Made by a program: the position numbers and the translations under genes. This document shows, one piece after another, positions 24,605 to 35,800 of a stretch of 64,000 bases of DNA. The number at the start of each line of letters is the position of its first letter. Positions within the stretch are counted from its first letter, which is position 1. The notes below the pieces were generated by a model that made no database searches, was not told the origin of the DNA, and worked only from the letters and a program-made list of their open reading frames with translations. Origin of the DNA: Humulus lupulus (taxonomy: Eukaryota > Streptophyta > Magnoliopsida > Rosales > Cannabaceae); assembly GCF_963169125.1 (NCBI RefSeq), contig NC_084794.1, forward strand, positions 157,986,858-158,050,857. The letters are read 5' to 3'.

Positions 24605-24818
24605 TGAGCGTGGGGTCCGGACGTCTCCGGACCGCGTGGTCACTTGTTAAAACGCAGCTTTGAACACAGGGATAAAAAGTGCAGTAAAAGCGGAGTGAAT
24701 CTCTCCGTGTTTCATTGAATTAGCCTGCTAGGCGTGAGTTTTACAACAGGGAGGATTATTTCCACATTTTTCGCTTTTGTTATTTTCACCAAGGACTTCC
24801 GACTGGATGGTCCGGGGC

Positions 24819-27800
24819 CTACTGGTAGTAACGGCGGAGGTGCTCCGCGTTCCAGGCGCGCGGGACGTTAGATCCGTCGAGTCTCTTTAAGTGATACGTC
24901 CCATGGCCCACTTTTTGTTGGACTTCGTAGGGGCCTTCCCAGTTGGGTCCGAGGACTCCTACTCCCGGGTCCTGCGTAGCAGGAAATACTCTCCGTAGGA
25001 CAAGATCTCCAACTTCGAATGTACGGCTCTGGACTCTCATGTTAAAGTGTCGGGCTATCTTGCCTTGGTACATTTTTAGTTGGACCTGCGACTGCTCCCG
25101 GAGCTCCTCGATCATGTCCAAGGACTCCTGGAGGAGGGCATGGTTCCGGGTAGGATCGTAGGTGTCTTGCCTGTGAGAGGGGATCATAGCTTCTACTGGG
25201 ATGAAGGCCTCGCAACCGAAGGTCATGGAATAAGGCGTGTGCCCCGTCGAAGTTCTCTCTGTTGTGCGATAAGCCCAAAGTACTCGCGGAAGTTCTTCCG
25301 GCCAGTGAGCCTTGCAGGCTTGGAGTTTTTTCTTCAACGTGGTCTTTAATATTTTGTTTACAGCTTCCACTTGTCCATTAGCCTGTGGTCTGGCGACTGC
25401 GGAAAAGCTTTTGATAATTCCATGCGAAGCACAGAAGTTCGTGAAGTGTTCACTGTCAAACTGCTTTCCGTTGTCGGACACAATTTTCCGTGGAAGCCCA
25501 AAACGACACACTATATTCCTGATGACAAAATCCAGTGCTTTTTTAGATGTGACCGTGTTCATAGGTTCAGCTTCAGCCCATTTGGTGAAGTAGTCTACCG
25601 CGACTATGGCGTACTTCACTCCACCCTTTCCAGTGGGGAGGGAACCTACTAGGTCAATGCCCCAAACGGCGAACGGCCAGGGGCTGGTCATTAGGGTAAT
25701 TTCCGTAGGCGGCGCTCGCGGAACCTTGGCGTACCTCTGGCACTGCTCACACTTCCTGACATAATCCACACAATCCTTCTTCATGGTGGGCCAGAAGTAT
25801 CCTTGTCGAAGGATTTTTTTGGAGAGGCTCAGCCCGGAGGTATGATCGCCACAGAAGCCTCCGTGAATCTCATGGATGATGGTGCTGACTTCGGTTCCGG
25901 CAACACACCTAAGGAAGGGTATGGACAACCCCCTGCGGTAAAGCTTTCCATCCATAACCACGTATCGGGGAGCTTGATACTGGAGCTTCCTTGCGTCCGC
26001 TTTATCGGTGGGGAGTTCTCCGGTGGTGAGAAATCTGAGGATGGGTCCTATCCAGGAGTGGGAATGGTCGATGATGGCGTTTATCCTTCGCGTCTCAGTA
26101 CTGGGGGCTTCTAAGTGCCCGATGGGGACTAAGCCATACTGTTCAATCTCCGGGTCCGTTGCAAGCTTGGCCAGCGTGTCCGCAAGTGAGTTCTGGTCCC
26201 GGGGGACCTGGCGGATTTTGTAGCCTTTGAAATGCTGCAGTAGGCCGCGGGAGAGAGACACGTAGGCAGCCATCCTTTCGCCTTTCGTCTGGTATTCCCC
26301 GGATATTTGGTTTACCACAAGCAGGGAGTCGCTGTACACTTCGATTTTTTGGGCTCCGACTTCTCTGGCCAGTCGTAACCCAGCTAACATGGCTTCGTGT
26401 TCTGCCTCGTTGTTGGATGCTGGGAATGCGAAACGGAGGGCGCTCTGGAGCTGATGCCCTTGGGGAGATATTAGGATAACCCCCGCTCCAGCTCCTTTTT
26501 CATTTGAGGCTCCGTCTACGTAGACCTTCCAGGTGGGAAGTTCCGGGACAGGATCTTCTGGGAGGTCATTCATTCCCGAGCACTCCACAATAAAGTCCGC
26601 GAGAGCTTGACCTTTTATGGAAACACGCGGTTGGTAGTGGACGTCGAACTGGCTTAGTTCCATGGCCCACTTAAGCAATCTGCCAGAAGACTCGGGCTTC
26701 TGCAGGACTTGTCGGAGAGGGTGGTTGGTGAGTACTTTGATGGTGTGCGCCTGGAAATATGGCCTCAGCTTCCGTGAAGCGATCAGCAAGCAGAGGGAGA
26801 GTTTCTCGATCATCGAATATCTGGACTCAGCGTCCAATAACCTCTTGCTTACGTAATACACAGGGAGCTGGATACGGCCATCTTCCCGGACGAGAGCGGC
26901 ACTTACTGCGTGCTCAGTCACAGCTAGGTACAAGAACAACGCCTCTCCTTCGACCGGTTTGGACAAAATGGGGGCTCGGGTTAAATGTTCTTTGAGGTGT
27001 TGGAAGGCCGCTTCGCATTCGGGGGTCCACTCGAACTTCTTGTTCCCTCGCAGAACATTGAAGAAGGGGATACACTTGTCGGTGGCCTTGGATACGAAGC
27101 GACTGAGAGCAGCTATCCTTCCGGTAACGCTCTGGACATCCTTATGCTTCCGGGGGGAAGGCATATCTATGAACGCCTTTATTTTTTCAGGGTTGGCTTC
27201 CACGCCGCGGGAGCTGACAATAAAACCGAGGAACTTTCCAGACGAGACCCCGAAAGTACATTTCTTTGGATTTAGCTTCATCCCGTACTTTCGGATCACG
27301 GCGAAAGCTTCCTCAAGGTCGTTACTGTGGTCCCCGGAGGTCTTGGACTTTACCAACATGTCGTCCACGTACACCTCCATGTTCCTCCCCAGTTGGTCTT
27401 TGAACATTCTGTTTACCAGACGCTGGTAAGTCGCCCCAGCATTCTTCAAACCGAAAGGCATGACCACGTAACAGTAGACACCCTTATCCGTGAGGAAGCT
27501 GGTGTGTTCCTGGTCCGCGACATGCATCTTGATCTGATTGTATCCGGAATACGCATCCATGAAGGATAAGAGTTCGTACCCGGAAGTAGCGTCCACCATC
27601 TGATCGATTCGCGGGAGAGGGAAACAATCTTTCGGGCAGGCCCTGTTTAGGTCCGTGAAGTCAATGCACATTCTCCAGGACCCATCGGGTTTCGGGACCA
27701 GAACTGGGTTGGCCAACCACACGGGATAGTGCGACTCCTGGAGAAAGCCTATGGACATCAATTTGTCCACTTCAGCTTTGACGGCTTCGGCTCTCACTGG

Positions 27801-30800
27801 GTCCAGCGGCCTCCTCTTTTGGCGAATTGGAGTTGCAGCTGGGTCTATGTTGAGTGCGTGGCACGCAACATTGGGATTAATCCCTGTCATATCAGCGTGG
27901 CACCATGCTAGGATATCCTGATTATCCTTCACAGTGGCCACGATCTTATCTCGAACGGCCGACGGCAGGTTTTTCCCCACCTGAATGACCTTGGTGGGTT
28001 CCTCCGGATTGAGGATCACCTCTTCGACTTCCTCCATCGGCTCTATTGCTTTCTCGATTCCCACTCTTGGGTCTAGTTCGTCAAAGTATGCCTCCTGAGC
28101 ATCCCTAGTTTCTGGCAATACTTCCGCCAAAGGAATGGCAGCAAACGTCTCTCGGACCGTGTAGACGGCTCGGACGGAGACGTTATAACAGCTCCGTGCA
28201 CTTCTCTGGTCTCCTCGGAGGGTGCCAATACGCCCATCGTCGCAGGGAAACTTCAAGCATAAGTGACGTATCGAGGTTATGGCCCCACAATCGATCAGGA
28301 CCGGTCGGCCTAAGATGGCATTATACGCCGTGGGGCAGTCGACCACCACGAATGTGCTATGCTTGAAGGCACAAGCGTCGCTTTCTCCTCTGAGGGTGAC
28401 CGGAAGTTGAATTTTGCCTAATGGCATGAGTGCGTCCCCATTGAAACCTTGAAGCTGGATGGGGCATGGGGCCAGGTCCGTCTCGGTCAATCCGATCGCG
28501 TGGAAGGCCGCTTTGAAGAGGATGTTCACGGAGCTTCCGTTATCGATCAAGATCCGTGAGACCTTCTTATTGGCAATCTGGGCTTCCACTACGAGGGGAT
28601 CGTTGTGGGGGAAGTGCACATGTCGAGCATCGTCCTCCGTGAAGGTGATGGGAAGATCCATCATTCGGGGACGTTGAGCAGGTGATTGGACCAAAGCGCA
28701 CATCTCCTCGGCGTGCTCTAACTCCTTCAAGTACCTCTTCTGGGAGTTGCGGGTACTTCCGGCAAGGTGTGGTCCTCCGGAAATGGTGGCGACGTGTCCG
28801 TCAACGGGTGGCGGAGCAAGGCCGGGTGGATATGGGTTGCCTGGTCCTGGAGCCAACAAGGCAATGGGCGCCGGAGCGGGTGGAGCAGGAAGTGCTGGGA
28901 ACTGAGACCCGGGAGCTTGGGGGTGACCGGCTCCAGGTGCGCTAGCGGCCCCCCTCTGTCCCGGGGAATATGCAGCTCCGTGAACCACCCCCTGTCCGGG
29001 ATAGATTATGGGTATTCTCACCCACTGACCGAGGTGTCCCGCTCTTGCCAGGGACTCGATCTCATCCTTCAGCTGAAGGCACTCATTCGTGGTGTGCCCC
29101 ACGTCTCCGTGGAACTCACACCTCTTATTGGAGTCTCGCGGACGCCTTCCTCCGTGAGACACTTTCGGGGGCTTCCTGTAGTTGACCATATTACAGGTCG
29201 CCCGATAGACATTCTCTCGCGAGTCTATCAAACTGGTATATTCCGTGAACTTGGGCTCATAATCCTTTCGGGGTTTCTTTGAATGGTCTCCCCGGTTGGA
29301 GTTTTTTCCGCTTCGTTTGCTCCGCGATTGGCTCAAACTTCGTTCCGGGACTTCCGCTTGCGGCTGCGGCATGCTAGGAGCGATACTACATCCGGTTTGT
29401 ACCGCTCCATACCCAGAGAAATGTGTTTGACCCGGCGTCTGAACAGACGCGGAAGGCCCATACACACTCGGAGTGAATCGGGCTCCTGGAAGCGTGAGGA
29501 CTGGTGCGGGAGCTTGCGAAGCAAAGCTCGGCGCAGTCACGGAAGGGGTTGGAGCCGGGGGAACTCCAAAGGCTTGCTGGTAGGCATCCTCAAGGTTGAT
29601 GATTCCCTGAGCTTTTGACATGAATTCGGACAGGGTTTCTGCCCGTCTCCTTTGCATTTCTCCCCATAGCAGGGAGCCGACAGTAAGGCCCGATTGAAGG
29701 GCGATCAGCTTCATGTCATCGCTGACCTTGGTTTTTGCAGCAGCTTCCATCATTCTCTGAATGAAAGCTTTGAGGTTCTCAGTGGGTTGCTGTTTGATGT
29801 TGGTTAAGGAACCAACCTCCATGTCGTGGTCGCGGGCAGCAATAAACTGCCTCCTAAACGCGGACTGTAGCTCCTTCCAACTGTGGATTGATCCGGGAGC
29901 TAATCTTTTCCACCAGTCCTCCGCAGACTTGGTAAGGGTGAGTGAGAAGCACATGCATTTGGCGTCCTCATTGACGCGCGCCACTTGCATCATTTTATTG
30001 TATTTAGCTAGGTGGGTACGCGGGTCTGTCCTCCCATCATATAATTCTATGTGAGGCATTTTGAAGTTATCCGGGAGGGACGTTTCCGCGATCCTCCTAA
30101 TACATGGTTCCGGGTCTTCCTCCTCAGAATCTGACAGGGCCCCACTTTGCTTCCGGACCAGCTTGGTCAAGGCAGCAATCTGTTCCTCGAGCCTCTTCGT
30201 ATCACTTTCCGGGAGGTCACGTCCCCGGAGCTTGTCATTAATATGATTTCGGAGGTCATCTCCGCGAGGCCGGGCTTTTTCCCCTTTGGCCTTCTCATAC
30301 TTGGCCTCCAACCTTCTTCTTAGGTCCACCGTGGACCAGCTATCTTCGGAGTGCGAGTTCGCAGCCCGACCGTCCTGATTGACGGAATCACTGGGGCGGT
30401 TGTTCCTTCCCCTAGGCCTGGGTGCCTTAGCACCGGGCCCTTTAGGCACAGAGTGCCCCCTTGGGGCTGAAGGGCGTCTGGGCTTAGGAGCGCCAGAGAC
30501 CTTCTGCGCGCGGGGGGGGCAGTCGGCCTGGTGATTCACGCCTTTAGGAGGTGCAGGGGCGTCAGCGCGCACAGGCTCTCCCACTTTTTCTTTGCCCTTG
30601 TTAGGGGCGGCTTTGGATGGTCCAGCAGCGGCTGGATCCGGCATGGGGGCATCAGCACCACCTCGAACAGAGGTATCCTCGTCTGAGTCGCCCAGATCTC
30701 CGAACCTACTTTGGAGGCGTTCCATCATGCGTTGCATTCTTTCGGAGACGCGCTCCTGCTCAGCAAGCTTGGCCTTAGTGGCCACCAGTTCTTCGGCTAC

Positions 30801-31034
30801 TTGGACCAGTTCTGGGTCCTTCTCATAGTAGCAGCCGTCCTTGTAATAACCGTCTTGGACATACTCTTCTTCGTCTTCTAAGTATGTTGTATCTTCGGTA
30901 CTGACCTGATCCTGGCGGGATGTCGGGTCTTCACCTTGGTAGTCTAAGGGTTCACTTTGCACCACATCTTCCATCACGGTATCGGGGTTGACCGTAGCAT
31001 TTTTGTCAACAGCGGATTTTCTCGTAGTCACCAT
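24819..31034 (-). CDS. Element B gag-pol polyprotein (gag-PR-RT-RH-aRH-IN)
   Basis: This is one open frame of 2079 codons from 31058. I prefer the Met at 31034 (MVTTRKS) because D starts alike (MVVTRSR). In order: a gag core near residues 340-480 ([20 protein letters not shown]); a CHHC knuckle ([14 protein letters not shown]); protease with [11 protein letters not shown] with [10 protein letters not shown] and YVDDM; and a first RNase H lacking two expected Asp residues ([15 protein letters not shown]). A second RNase H keeps its acidic residues ([21 protein letters not shown]). Integrase has HEIHGG..CEQC zinc ligands and D, D, E in GIDLVG, SDNGKQF and ANGQVEA. There is no chromodomain. Two RNase H domains and the absence of a chromodomain fit the Tat lineage. 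No break is seen, so it could be functional. Confidence 0.95.
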   Translation of the reverse strand: MVTTRKSAVDKNATVNPDTVMEDVVQSEPLDYQGEDPTSRQDQVSTEDTTYLEDEEEYVQDGYYKDGCYYEKDPELVQVAEELVATKAKLAEQERVSERMQRMMERLQSRFGDLGDSDEDTSVRGGADAPMPDPAAAGPSKAAPNKGKEKVGEPVRADAPAPPKGVNHQADCPPRAQKVSGAPKPRRPSAPRGHSVPKGPGAKAPRPRGRNNRPSDSVNQDGRAANSHSEDSWSTVDLRRRLEAKYEKAKGEKARPRGDDLRNHINDKLRGRDLPESDTKRLEEQIAALTKLVRKQSGALSDSEEEDPEPCIRRIAETSLPDNFKMPHIELYDGRTDPRTHLAKYNKMMQVARVNEDAKCMCFSLTLTKSAEDWWKRLAPGSIHSWKELQSAFRRQFIAARDHDMEVGSLTNIKQQPTENLKAFIQRMMEAAAKTKVSDDMKLIALQSGLTVGSLLWGEMQRRRAETLSEFMSKAQGIINLEDAYQQAFGVPPAPTPSVTAPSFASQAPAPVLTLPGARFTPSVYGPSASVQTPGQTHFSGYGAVQTGCSIAPSMPQPQAEVPERSLSQSRSKRSGKNSNRGDHSKKPRKDYEPKFTEYTSLIDSRENVYRATCNMVNYRKPPKVSHGGRRPRDSNKRCEFHGDVGHTTNECLQLKDEIESLARAGHLGQWVRIPIIYPGQGVVHGAAYSPGQRGAASAPGAGHPQAPGSQFPALPAPPAPAPIALLAPGPGNPYPPGLAPPPVDGHVATISGGPHLAGSTRNSQKRYLKELEHAEEMCALVQSPAQRPRMMDLPITFTEDDARHVHFPHNDPLVVEAQIANKKVSRILIDNGSSVNILFKAAFHAIGLTETDLAPCPIQLQGFNGDALMPLGKIQLPVTLRGESDACAFKHSTFVVVDCPTAYNAILGRPVLIDCGAITSIRHLCLKFPCDDGRIGTLRGDQRSARSCYNVSVRAVYTVRETFAAIPLAEVLPETRDAQEAYFDELDPRVGIEKAIEPMEEVEEVILNPEEPTKVIQVGKNLPSAVRDKIVATVKDNQDILAWCHADMTGINPNVACHALNIDPAATPIRQKRRPLDPVRAEAVKAEVDKLMSIGFLQESHYPVWLANPVLVPKPDGSWRMCIDFTDLNRACPKDCFPLPRIDQMVDATSGYELLSFMDAYSGYNQIKMHVADQEHTSFLTDKGVYCYVVMPFGLKNAGATYQRLVNRMFKDQLGRNMEVYVDDMLVKSKTSGDHSNDLEEAFAVIRKYGMKLNPKKCTFGVSSGKFLGFIVSSRGVEANPEKIKAFIDMPSPRKHKDVQSVTGRIAALSRFVSKATDKCIPFFNVLRGNKKFEWTPECEAAFQHLKEHLTRAPILSKPVEGEALFLYLAVTEHAVSAALVREDGRIQLPVYYVSKRLLDAESRYSMIEKLSLCLLIASRKLRPYFQAHTIKVLTNHPLRQVLQKPESSGRLLKWAMELSQFDVHYQPRVSIKGQALADFIVECSGMNDLPEDPVPELPTWKVYVDGASNEKGAGAGVILISPQGHQLQSALRFAFPASNNEAEHEAMLAGLRLAREVGAQKIEVYSDSLLVVNQISGEYQTKGERMAAYVSLSRGLLQHFKGYKIRQVPRDQNSLADTLAKLATDPEIEQYGLVPIGHLEAPSTETRRINAIIDHSHSWIGPILRFLTTGELPTDKADARKLQYQAPRYVVMDGKLYRRGLSIPFLRCVAGTEVSTIIHEIHGGFCGDHTSGLSLSKKILRQGYFWPTMKKDCVDYVRKCEQCQRYAKVPRAPPTEITLMTSPWPFAVWGIDLVGSLPTGKGGVKYAIVAVDYFTKWAEAEPMNTVTSKKALDFVIRNIVCRFGLPRKIVSDNGKQFDSEHFTNFCASHGIIKSFSAVARPQANGQVEAVNKILKTTLKKKLQACKAHWPEELPRVLWAYRTTERTSTGHTPYSMTFGCEAFIPVEAMIPSHRQDTYDPTRNHALLQESLDMIEELREQSQVQLKMYQGKIARHFNMRVQSRTFEVGDLVLRRVFPATQDPGVGVLGPNWEGPYEVQQKVGHGTYHLKRLDGSNVPRAWNAEHLRRYYQ

Positions 31035-31098
31035 CTCTTTAGCACGAAGTGAATACAAAAACGTACACAGAAAAAGAGCTGACTAACAACTTCCTACA

Positions 31099-31117
31099 GC
31101 TCTCAATGAAAGCACCA
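31099..31117 (-). other. Primer binding site of element B
   Basis: The minus strand reads TGGTGCTTTCATTGAGAGC, 3 nt inside the 5' LTR. It is identical to the sites in A and D. Confidence 0.82.
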
Positions 31118-31120
31118 AAA

Positions 31121-32008
31121 TGTTTATCGAGTTTTTCGGAAACGAATAACTAACAGAATAATAAAAAGATAAGAACTGTAGAAATACTGAAATGTAACTA
31201 AACAAACAGTGTTTTTACGTGGTTCAGGCGTTAACAAGCCCTAGTCCACGAGTCGATGTTATTATACTTGGAAAAGATTACAGTAAGATGGCTGGTGCAT
31301 AAGAACTTCACACGCTCACAATGTTTCTCTCGGGTTCTCTTGAAGAAGATGAAGCTAGAGAGATTTTAGTAGAGTTTTTTGCTATATCATTTGTTCATCC
31401 CTCCTCTTGTAAAATGAAGGGGTCTTTATAGCTAGGGTTTTGGATTAGGGTTTTTCTCTACGTACATGAGTTTTAATTACACCAGCCATAAATAGGGATA
31501 CAATTACTATAGTAGCATGGCTACAAGACTCTATGTGGGTATATTTACGTGAAAGTATGGGGAACACACAAAGTCAGCCGTCTTTTCCAAGTTGTCAGCG
31601 GAACAGTAGGCGAAAAGGTACCCTTAGGCGTGCTGGGATGTGTGCGGCTTTGACCTGACGGGCGTGTCAGGCGGGATCCTGTGTCAGGCGGATATCATTC
31701 CAAATATGCCTCCTCCAGGACTCGACCGTTTGGCTTTGTTCCGTGCGAGGCACGGAACTGCTTCCGCGGAGACCACTCGAAGAGCTTCTCCTGGAAGGAG
31801 CTTCCCCGATGGATACTCCTTCGGGAGCTCCGGGAGAGTTGACGAGTTTCCGTATGGTGTTTGCTTGGAAGAGTAATCCGGACACCAAGCGGGAGAGGTG
31901 AAGCCTTTCTGTATATCCGCGAGCTCTGGTCACCTATCGTGAAGGACATCGATAATTCTGTTTCCCCGAGGCCATCAATCTAAACGCTATCCGGAAATCT
32001 GGATAACA
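31121..32008 (-). repeat. 5' LTR of element B
   Basis: This 888-bp LTR is identical to 17601-18488 except at two positions. It is followed by the TSD ATATT. Confidence 0.95.
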
Positions 32009-32417
32009 ATATTAAAACAAATAATCATGAAAATAAAACATGTGAGCAAAGTGATTGACCAAGTCAAAAAATGATTTCTATTCTTTTATTGATAATAAAA
32101 TGAGATTACAAAGAATTTGGGTTTTAATTAGGGCATAAAACCCCAACACCATAAATGTCTGTTTTGCCCTTAGAGTGGCTAGTGGTTGTTTGTACTCTGG
32201 AAATTTTGTAAACTAACTTTTTAAACGCTGTTTCTTTTGGGATCCCTTGTGTAAAATGTTTAATTATATCAAATGTTTCTTTTGAGACCAAAACCTTTTA
32301 ACCCTAGCTCATTAATGGTTTCAGTGACACGTTTTTAACTAAATGACTTGATTAACAAGTCCTGCACTTTTATAAATACACAGTGTAGTGGTCTTGGCTA
32401 TCCAGGGCGTTACAACT

Positions 32418-32429
32418 TGGTATCAGAGC
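32418..32429 (+). other. Primer binding site of element C (initiator Met tRNA type)
   Basis: TGGTATCAGAGC begins 3 nt after the LTR end at 32414. This is the classic plant site complementary to the 3' end of initiator methionine tRNA, used by chromoviruses and many copia elements. Confidence 0.92.
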
Positions 32430-32897
32430 GTCCTAGGTTTAAGGGTTCCTGAAGACTAGCTGGACATGTACATTTGCTGCTAGAGACAAGCTTGATTCAG
32501 GGTTTGGTAATGTGTATATGTGCTTATATGCTTGTATGTCTGGAATGAATTATGAATGTTGTTATTTGTTGGATTAATAGGAAGCATGAGATACTGATAG
32601 GGCCTGGCCCTTGACTGTTGTGTGATAATATTGAGGCATGCTTATTAGCATTGTTGTGCATGTGAATGAATATTTGAATGAATAACTGCATATTGTGTAT
32701 GGATGGATGGTTATATCTTAACTGTTGTGTGGTGATGTTGGGGCATGCTTATTAGCAATGCCGGTGCATGTGGATAAATGCCTATATCTTGATTTTTTGT
32801 GATTGATTATGTTCCATTGGTGGATTTTGGAGAAGCTTTTACCCTGTCATCATGGTCTGATTATCGAGTCGTTGATTGCAGATTGACTTGGATAACT

Positions 32898-35800
32898 ATG
32901 CGTCCAAGAAAATCTACGCGACTAGCCGCCACTAGGTTTGGGACCAGAGGTGATGACCAGGGTTAGATTCCTCCGCTAGTTCCTGAAAACTGGTAGCAGA
33001 TCATGGCAGAGATGCAAGCGCGGCTTCAGAGCCAAGATGACAGATTCATCTTCTGCGACAACAGGTGTAATGGCCCAAATTAGCTAATAAGGCTTAGGGC
33101 CTTTATTAGCGTGCCTGGAGGGCAATAAGTGAATTATTGTTATAATATGTGAATTTGTGTGAATATGTGATTATGATGCATGTTCAGGTGAATTAAATAT
33201 GCATGTGGGCCCTGTTTGGTTATTAGGGGCATGTTTGTAATTTTAGCCCGTTGTGGGGCATAAATGTGATAATTGTAATAATTGTGATATACTTGTGATA
33301 TATCTGTGTTGCACGATCCGAGACAGCCCTAGGGAGCGGTTAGCTAGAAAGTCACAACTGGGTCGAAAACCCGACTCGGGGCGAGTCGAGGGTATTTTGG
33401 GTATTAGACGTTTTATGGGGTTATCGGGTTATGGAAATAAATATTTTGAGATATATTTGAAGATAGAATGTTTAGGAGGGAATATTGGGGAAATTTACCA
33501 TTTTGCCCTCGGGGAAGTTTTTGGCACCCCGAGCCTTGAGGTAACCTTAGAAGCTTAAGTTAAATAAAACAAAATTGGAGAAGTGTTCAAAAGCTAAGGA
33601 AACCGACTTTTTCTTCCTCTCTCTCTCTCTTGGAGTTTCTTTCTTTGGAAGCTTCGAGAAATTTTGGTGGAAGCTTCGAGAAATTTTGGTGGAAACTAAT
33701 CAAAACTATGGAAGTGGGCTGGTAATCTTGGGAGCTAGAAGCTTAAAGCTTAAGGACCTAATTCAGAGACTCAACTCAACTCAAGGTAAGCTTTAATCTT
33801 AGTGAATTATATTGGTTTTAAGCTGAAATTCTAGAGTATTGCATGTGTGTTGAGTGAAGAATTGACTTTGAGTTTGATGAGGTTTTGAGCTTGAATTCTT
33901 GTTGGGTTTTGTTGCTGAATCCATAGTATATAGCTTCTGTGATGATTAGCTTGAGTTGTTGGGTTGATTTTGGGGTTAATTGGATTGGTTTTCGTGGTAA
34001 AAATGGTGAGTTTTTCTGGGCTCGAGGGGTCGGGTCGTGGCGTTGTTCTTGCTGAGTCGCGGCCCCTTAGAACATTGGGGCGTCTGGAAATGGAGGCGCG
34101 CCGCGGCGCCCTTCAAGAAGGGTCACGGCGCGTGTAGGCTGAAATGAGGCAGGGCCTCAAGTTGAGCTGGGGGCCGCGGCATGAGTTCTTAGGGTTGCGG
34201 CGCTTAGTGCATTTTTGGGCTTTAAAGAGGTTTTAGGCTCAGGAATTCAATAGTTAAGGCTCGGGATGGATTTTATCACCCGGATTGATAGAATTCAATG
34301 TCCCAGAGACTAGAATTATGACCCAAAGTTATTTAATGGATTAGAACTTGATGGATGGATTGTTGGTGCGTTGTGACTAAGATTTCTGCGAGGCTCGGAC
34401 TAGGGGATTGTGCTCGGGACATTTGTGCCTTGAAAGCTCGGGACACAGGTAAGAAAACTACTATTCCTGTAGAGCTTGTATTGCAGGGCTTGGCCCTATA
34501 TGACTATGTTGCAGGGCGTAGCCCTTTGATTGAGTTTATACGTGTTTAAGTATCTGCTTAATGATGCTATGTGTACATATAAATGAATGAACGGCAAGAG
34601 CCGGGAACGGTGAGGGCCGCGAATGGTGAAGGTCGAGAACAACAAGGATCCAGAAGTAGCGTTTAGCACGCAGAGTGTGAGTTTCCAAGGCGAGACCCTA
34701 AAGGATACCTGGGATATCCTCACGGTGTGGACCGCGAACCCAGGGCCTGGTAAAGTGCCTGGGAGGGCATGGTCGTACGCGTATAGCCTGAGGATGGCTA
34801 GTTTATATGTTAAGTGTTTGATATGCATATGTTATCTGCTTGTGAGGGTTTTCTTGCTGGGCTTCGGCTCACGGGTGTTCTATGGTGCAGATAAGGGCAA
34901 ATGGAAAGTCGACCAACCATGAGTACGGAGAGCGTGAAGCGGCGCGTACATGTTTGGCCTGCCTGGCTGCCACAGCCAGGGGTATTTTTTGGGGGATGAT
35001 TGTACTAAACCTGAATTTTGTCGTTTAGCCGACTCAGATTATATTTTTGAGTTGTAAATATTTCTAAACAGTATTTTGGGATCCCAAATGTTAAACGCTT
35101 TATGATTTTCAGTAAATAGAATTATTTTCAAAGTTTATGACTCGGTTTATGGTTTAATTACACGTTTGTCTTCAAACCTCGATTAGTGAGTTAAATGCAC
35201 GTTTTAAACTCACTTAGCAACGGATCTAAGGCAGTAGGGCGTTACAGCAGGCTCCAACAGGGAGTGTTGCACCTATTGTGCCACCTGTAGTGGCACTAGT
35301 TATTCAGCCAGCAGAGGTTGGGAATAGATGGGAGCCATTGTATGAGCGGTTCCAGGAGCAGCATCCCCCAACTTTTGAGAGAGGACCTGACCCACTGAAG
35401 TCCGAGCAATGGATGACTATGATTACTACTATCCTGGACTTCATGAGGATAGAGGGATTTGACAGAGTGGCCTGTGCCACATATATGTTGAGAGAGGATG
35501 CCCGCATCTGGTGGGAAGTGGCATCACAGACCAGGGACGTCACTGCTTTGAGTTGGGAAGGATTTAAAGACTTGTTCAGCCAGAAATACTACAATGTTGC
35601 CATCAAGGCAGCAAAAGTTAATGAGTTTGTGGGGTTTTTGCAGGGCAACATGACAGTTACTGAGTATGCCCTCAAATTTAATAAACTTGTGAAATTTGCA
35701 CCAGATCTTGTGCCTACAGATGCAGCCAGGCAAGATAGGTTTATTCAAGGGCTTAATGTTGTGATAGCCCAGGATGTTAGGATCACAACGGTACCTGGGG

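Larger units (their letters stand above)
23386..24818. other. Non-coding spacer between antisense gene and pol in element B
   Basis: This holds the 3' ends of two convergent transcription units, the minisatellite at about 23811-24303 and the internal polypurine tract at 24594-24604. ORFs in 23737-24650 arise from the tandem repeat and are not credible genes. Confidence 0.75.
17601..32008 (-). mobile_element. Element B: intact, young Tat-type retrotransposon
   Basis: This 14408-bp element has 888-bp LTRs (17601-18488 and 31121-32008) and the TSD ATATT (17596-17600 and 32009-32013). Pol is on the minus strand, so the right LTR is the 5' LTR. Features in pol sense are: primer site 31117-31099, an unbroken gag-pol, an internal polypurine tract at 24604-24594, a 70-bp minisatellite, an intact antisense gene, and a terminal polypurine tract at 18501-18491. 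I count two differences between the LTRs (17607 C versus 31127 T, and 17877 G versus 31397 A). All parts expected of an autonomous element are present. Confidence 0.95.
15913..32148 (-). mobile_element. Copia-like solo LTR split by element B
   Basis: The LTR starts TGTTGG at 15913 and ends CCAACA at 32148, with the TSD CCATA at 15908-15912 and 32149-32153. Removing element B leaves about 1823 bp (15913-17600 plus 32014-32148). There is no internal region. The same sequence occurs in opposite orientation at 41787-43334. The orientation is inferred from the TTCCGCTGCGTA-type block lying near the 3' side on the minus strand. Copia membership is likely but not proven. Confidence 0.8.
11529..32414 (+). 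repeat. 5' LTR of element C, in three pieces
   Basis: The pieces are 11529-11949, 14335-15912 and 32154-32414 (about 2260 bp together). They are collinear with the 3' LTR at 39642-41783, and each break is an insertion flanked by its own TSD (CTGAG and CCATA). Confidence 0.9.

Noticed and set aside
23737..24643. Overlapping ORFs with repeated SWSLRSKAL-type peptides
   Set aside because: They come from the 70-bp minisatellite (70 is not a multiple of 3, so the peptide repeats cycle through frames).
25042..31000. Many plus-strand ORFs of 60-170 codons opposite gag-pol of B
   Set aside because: They are mirror frames of a strongly coding GC-rich polyprotein. None shows domains, splice signals or a promoter.
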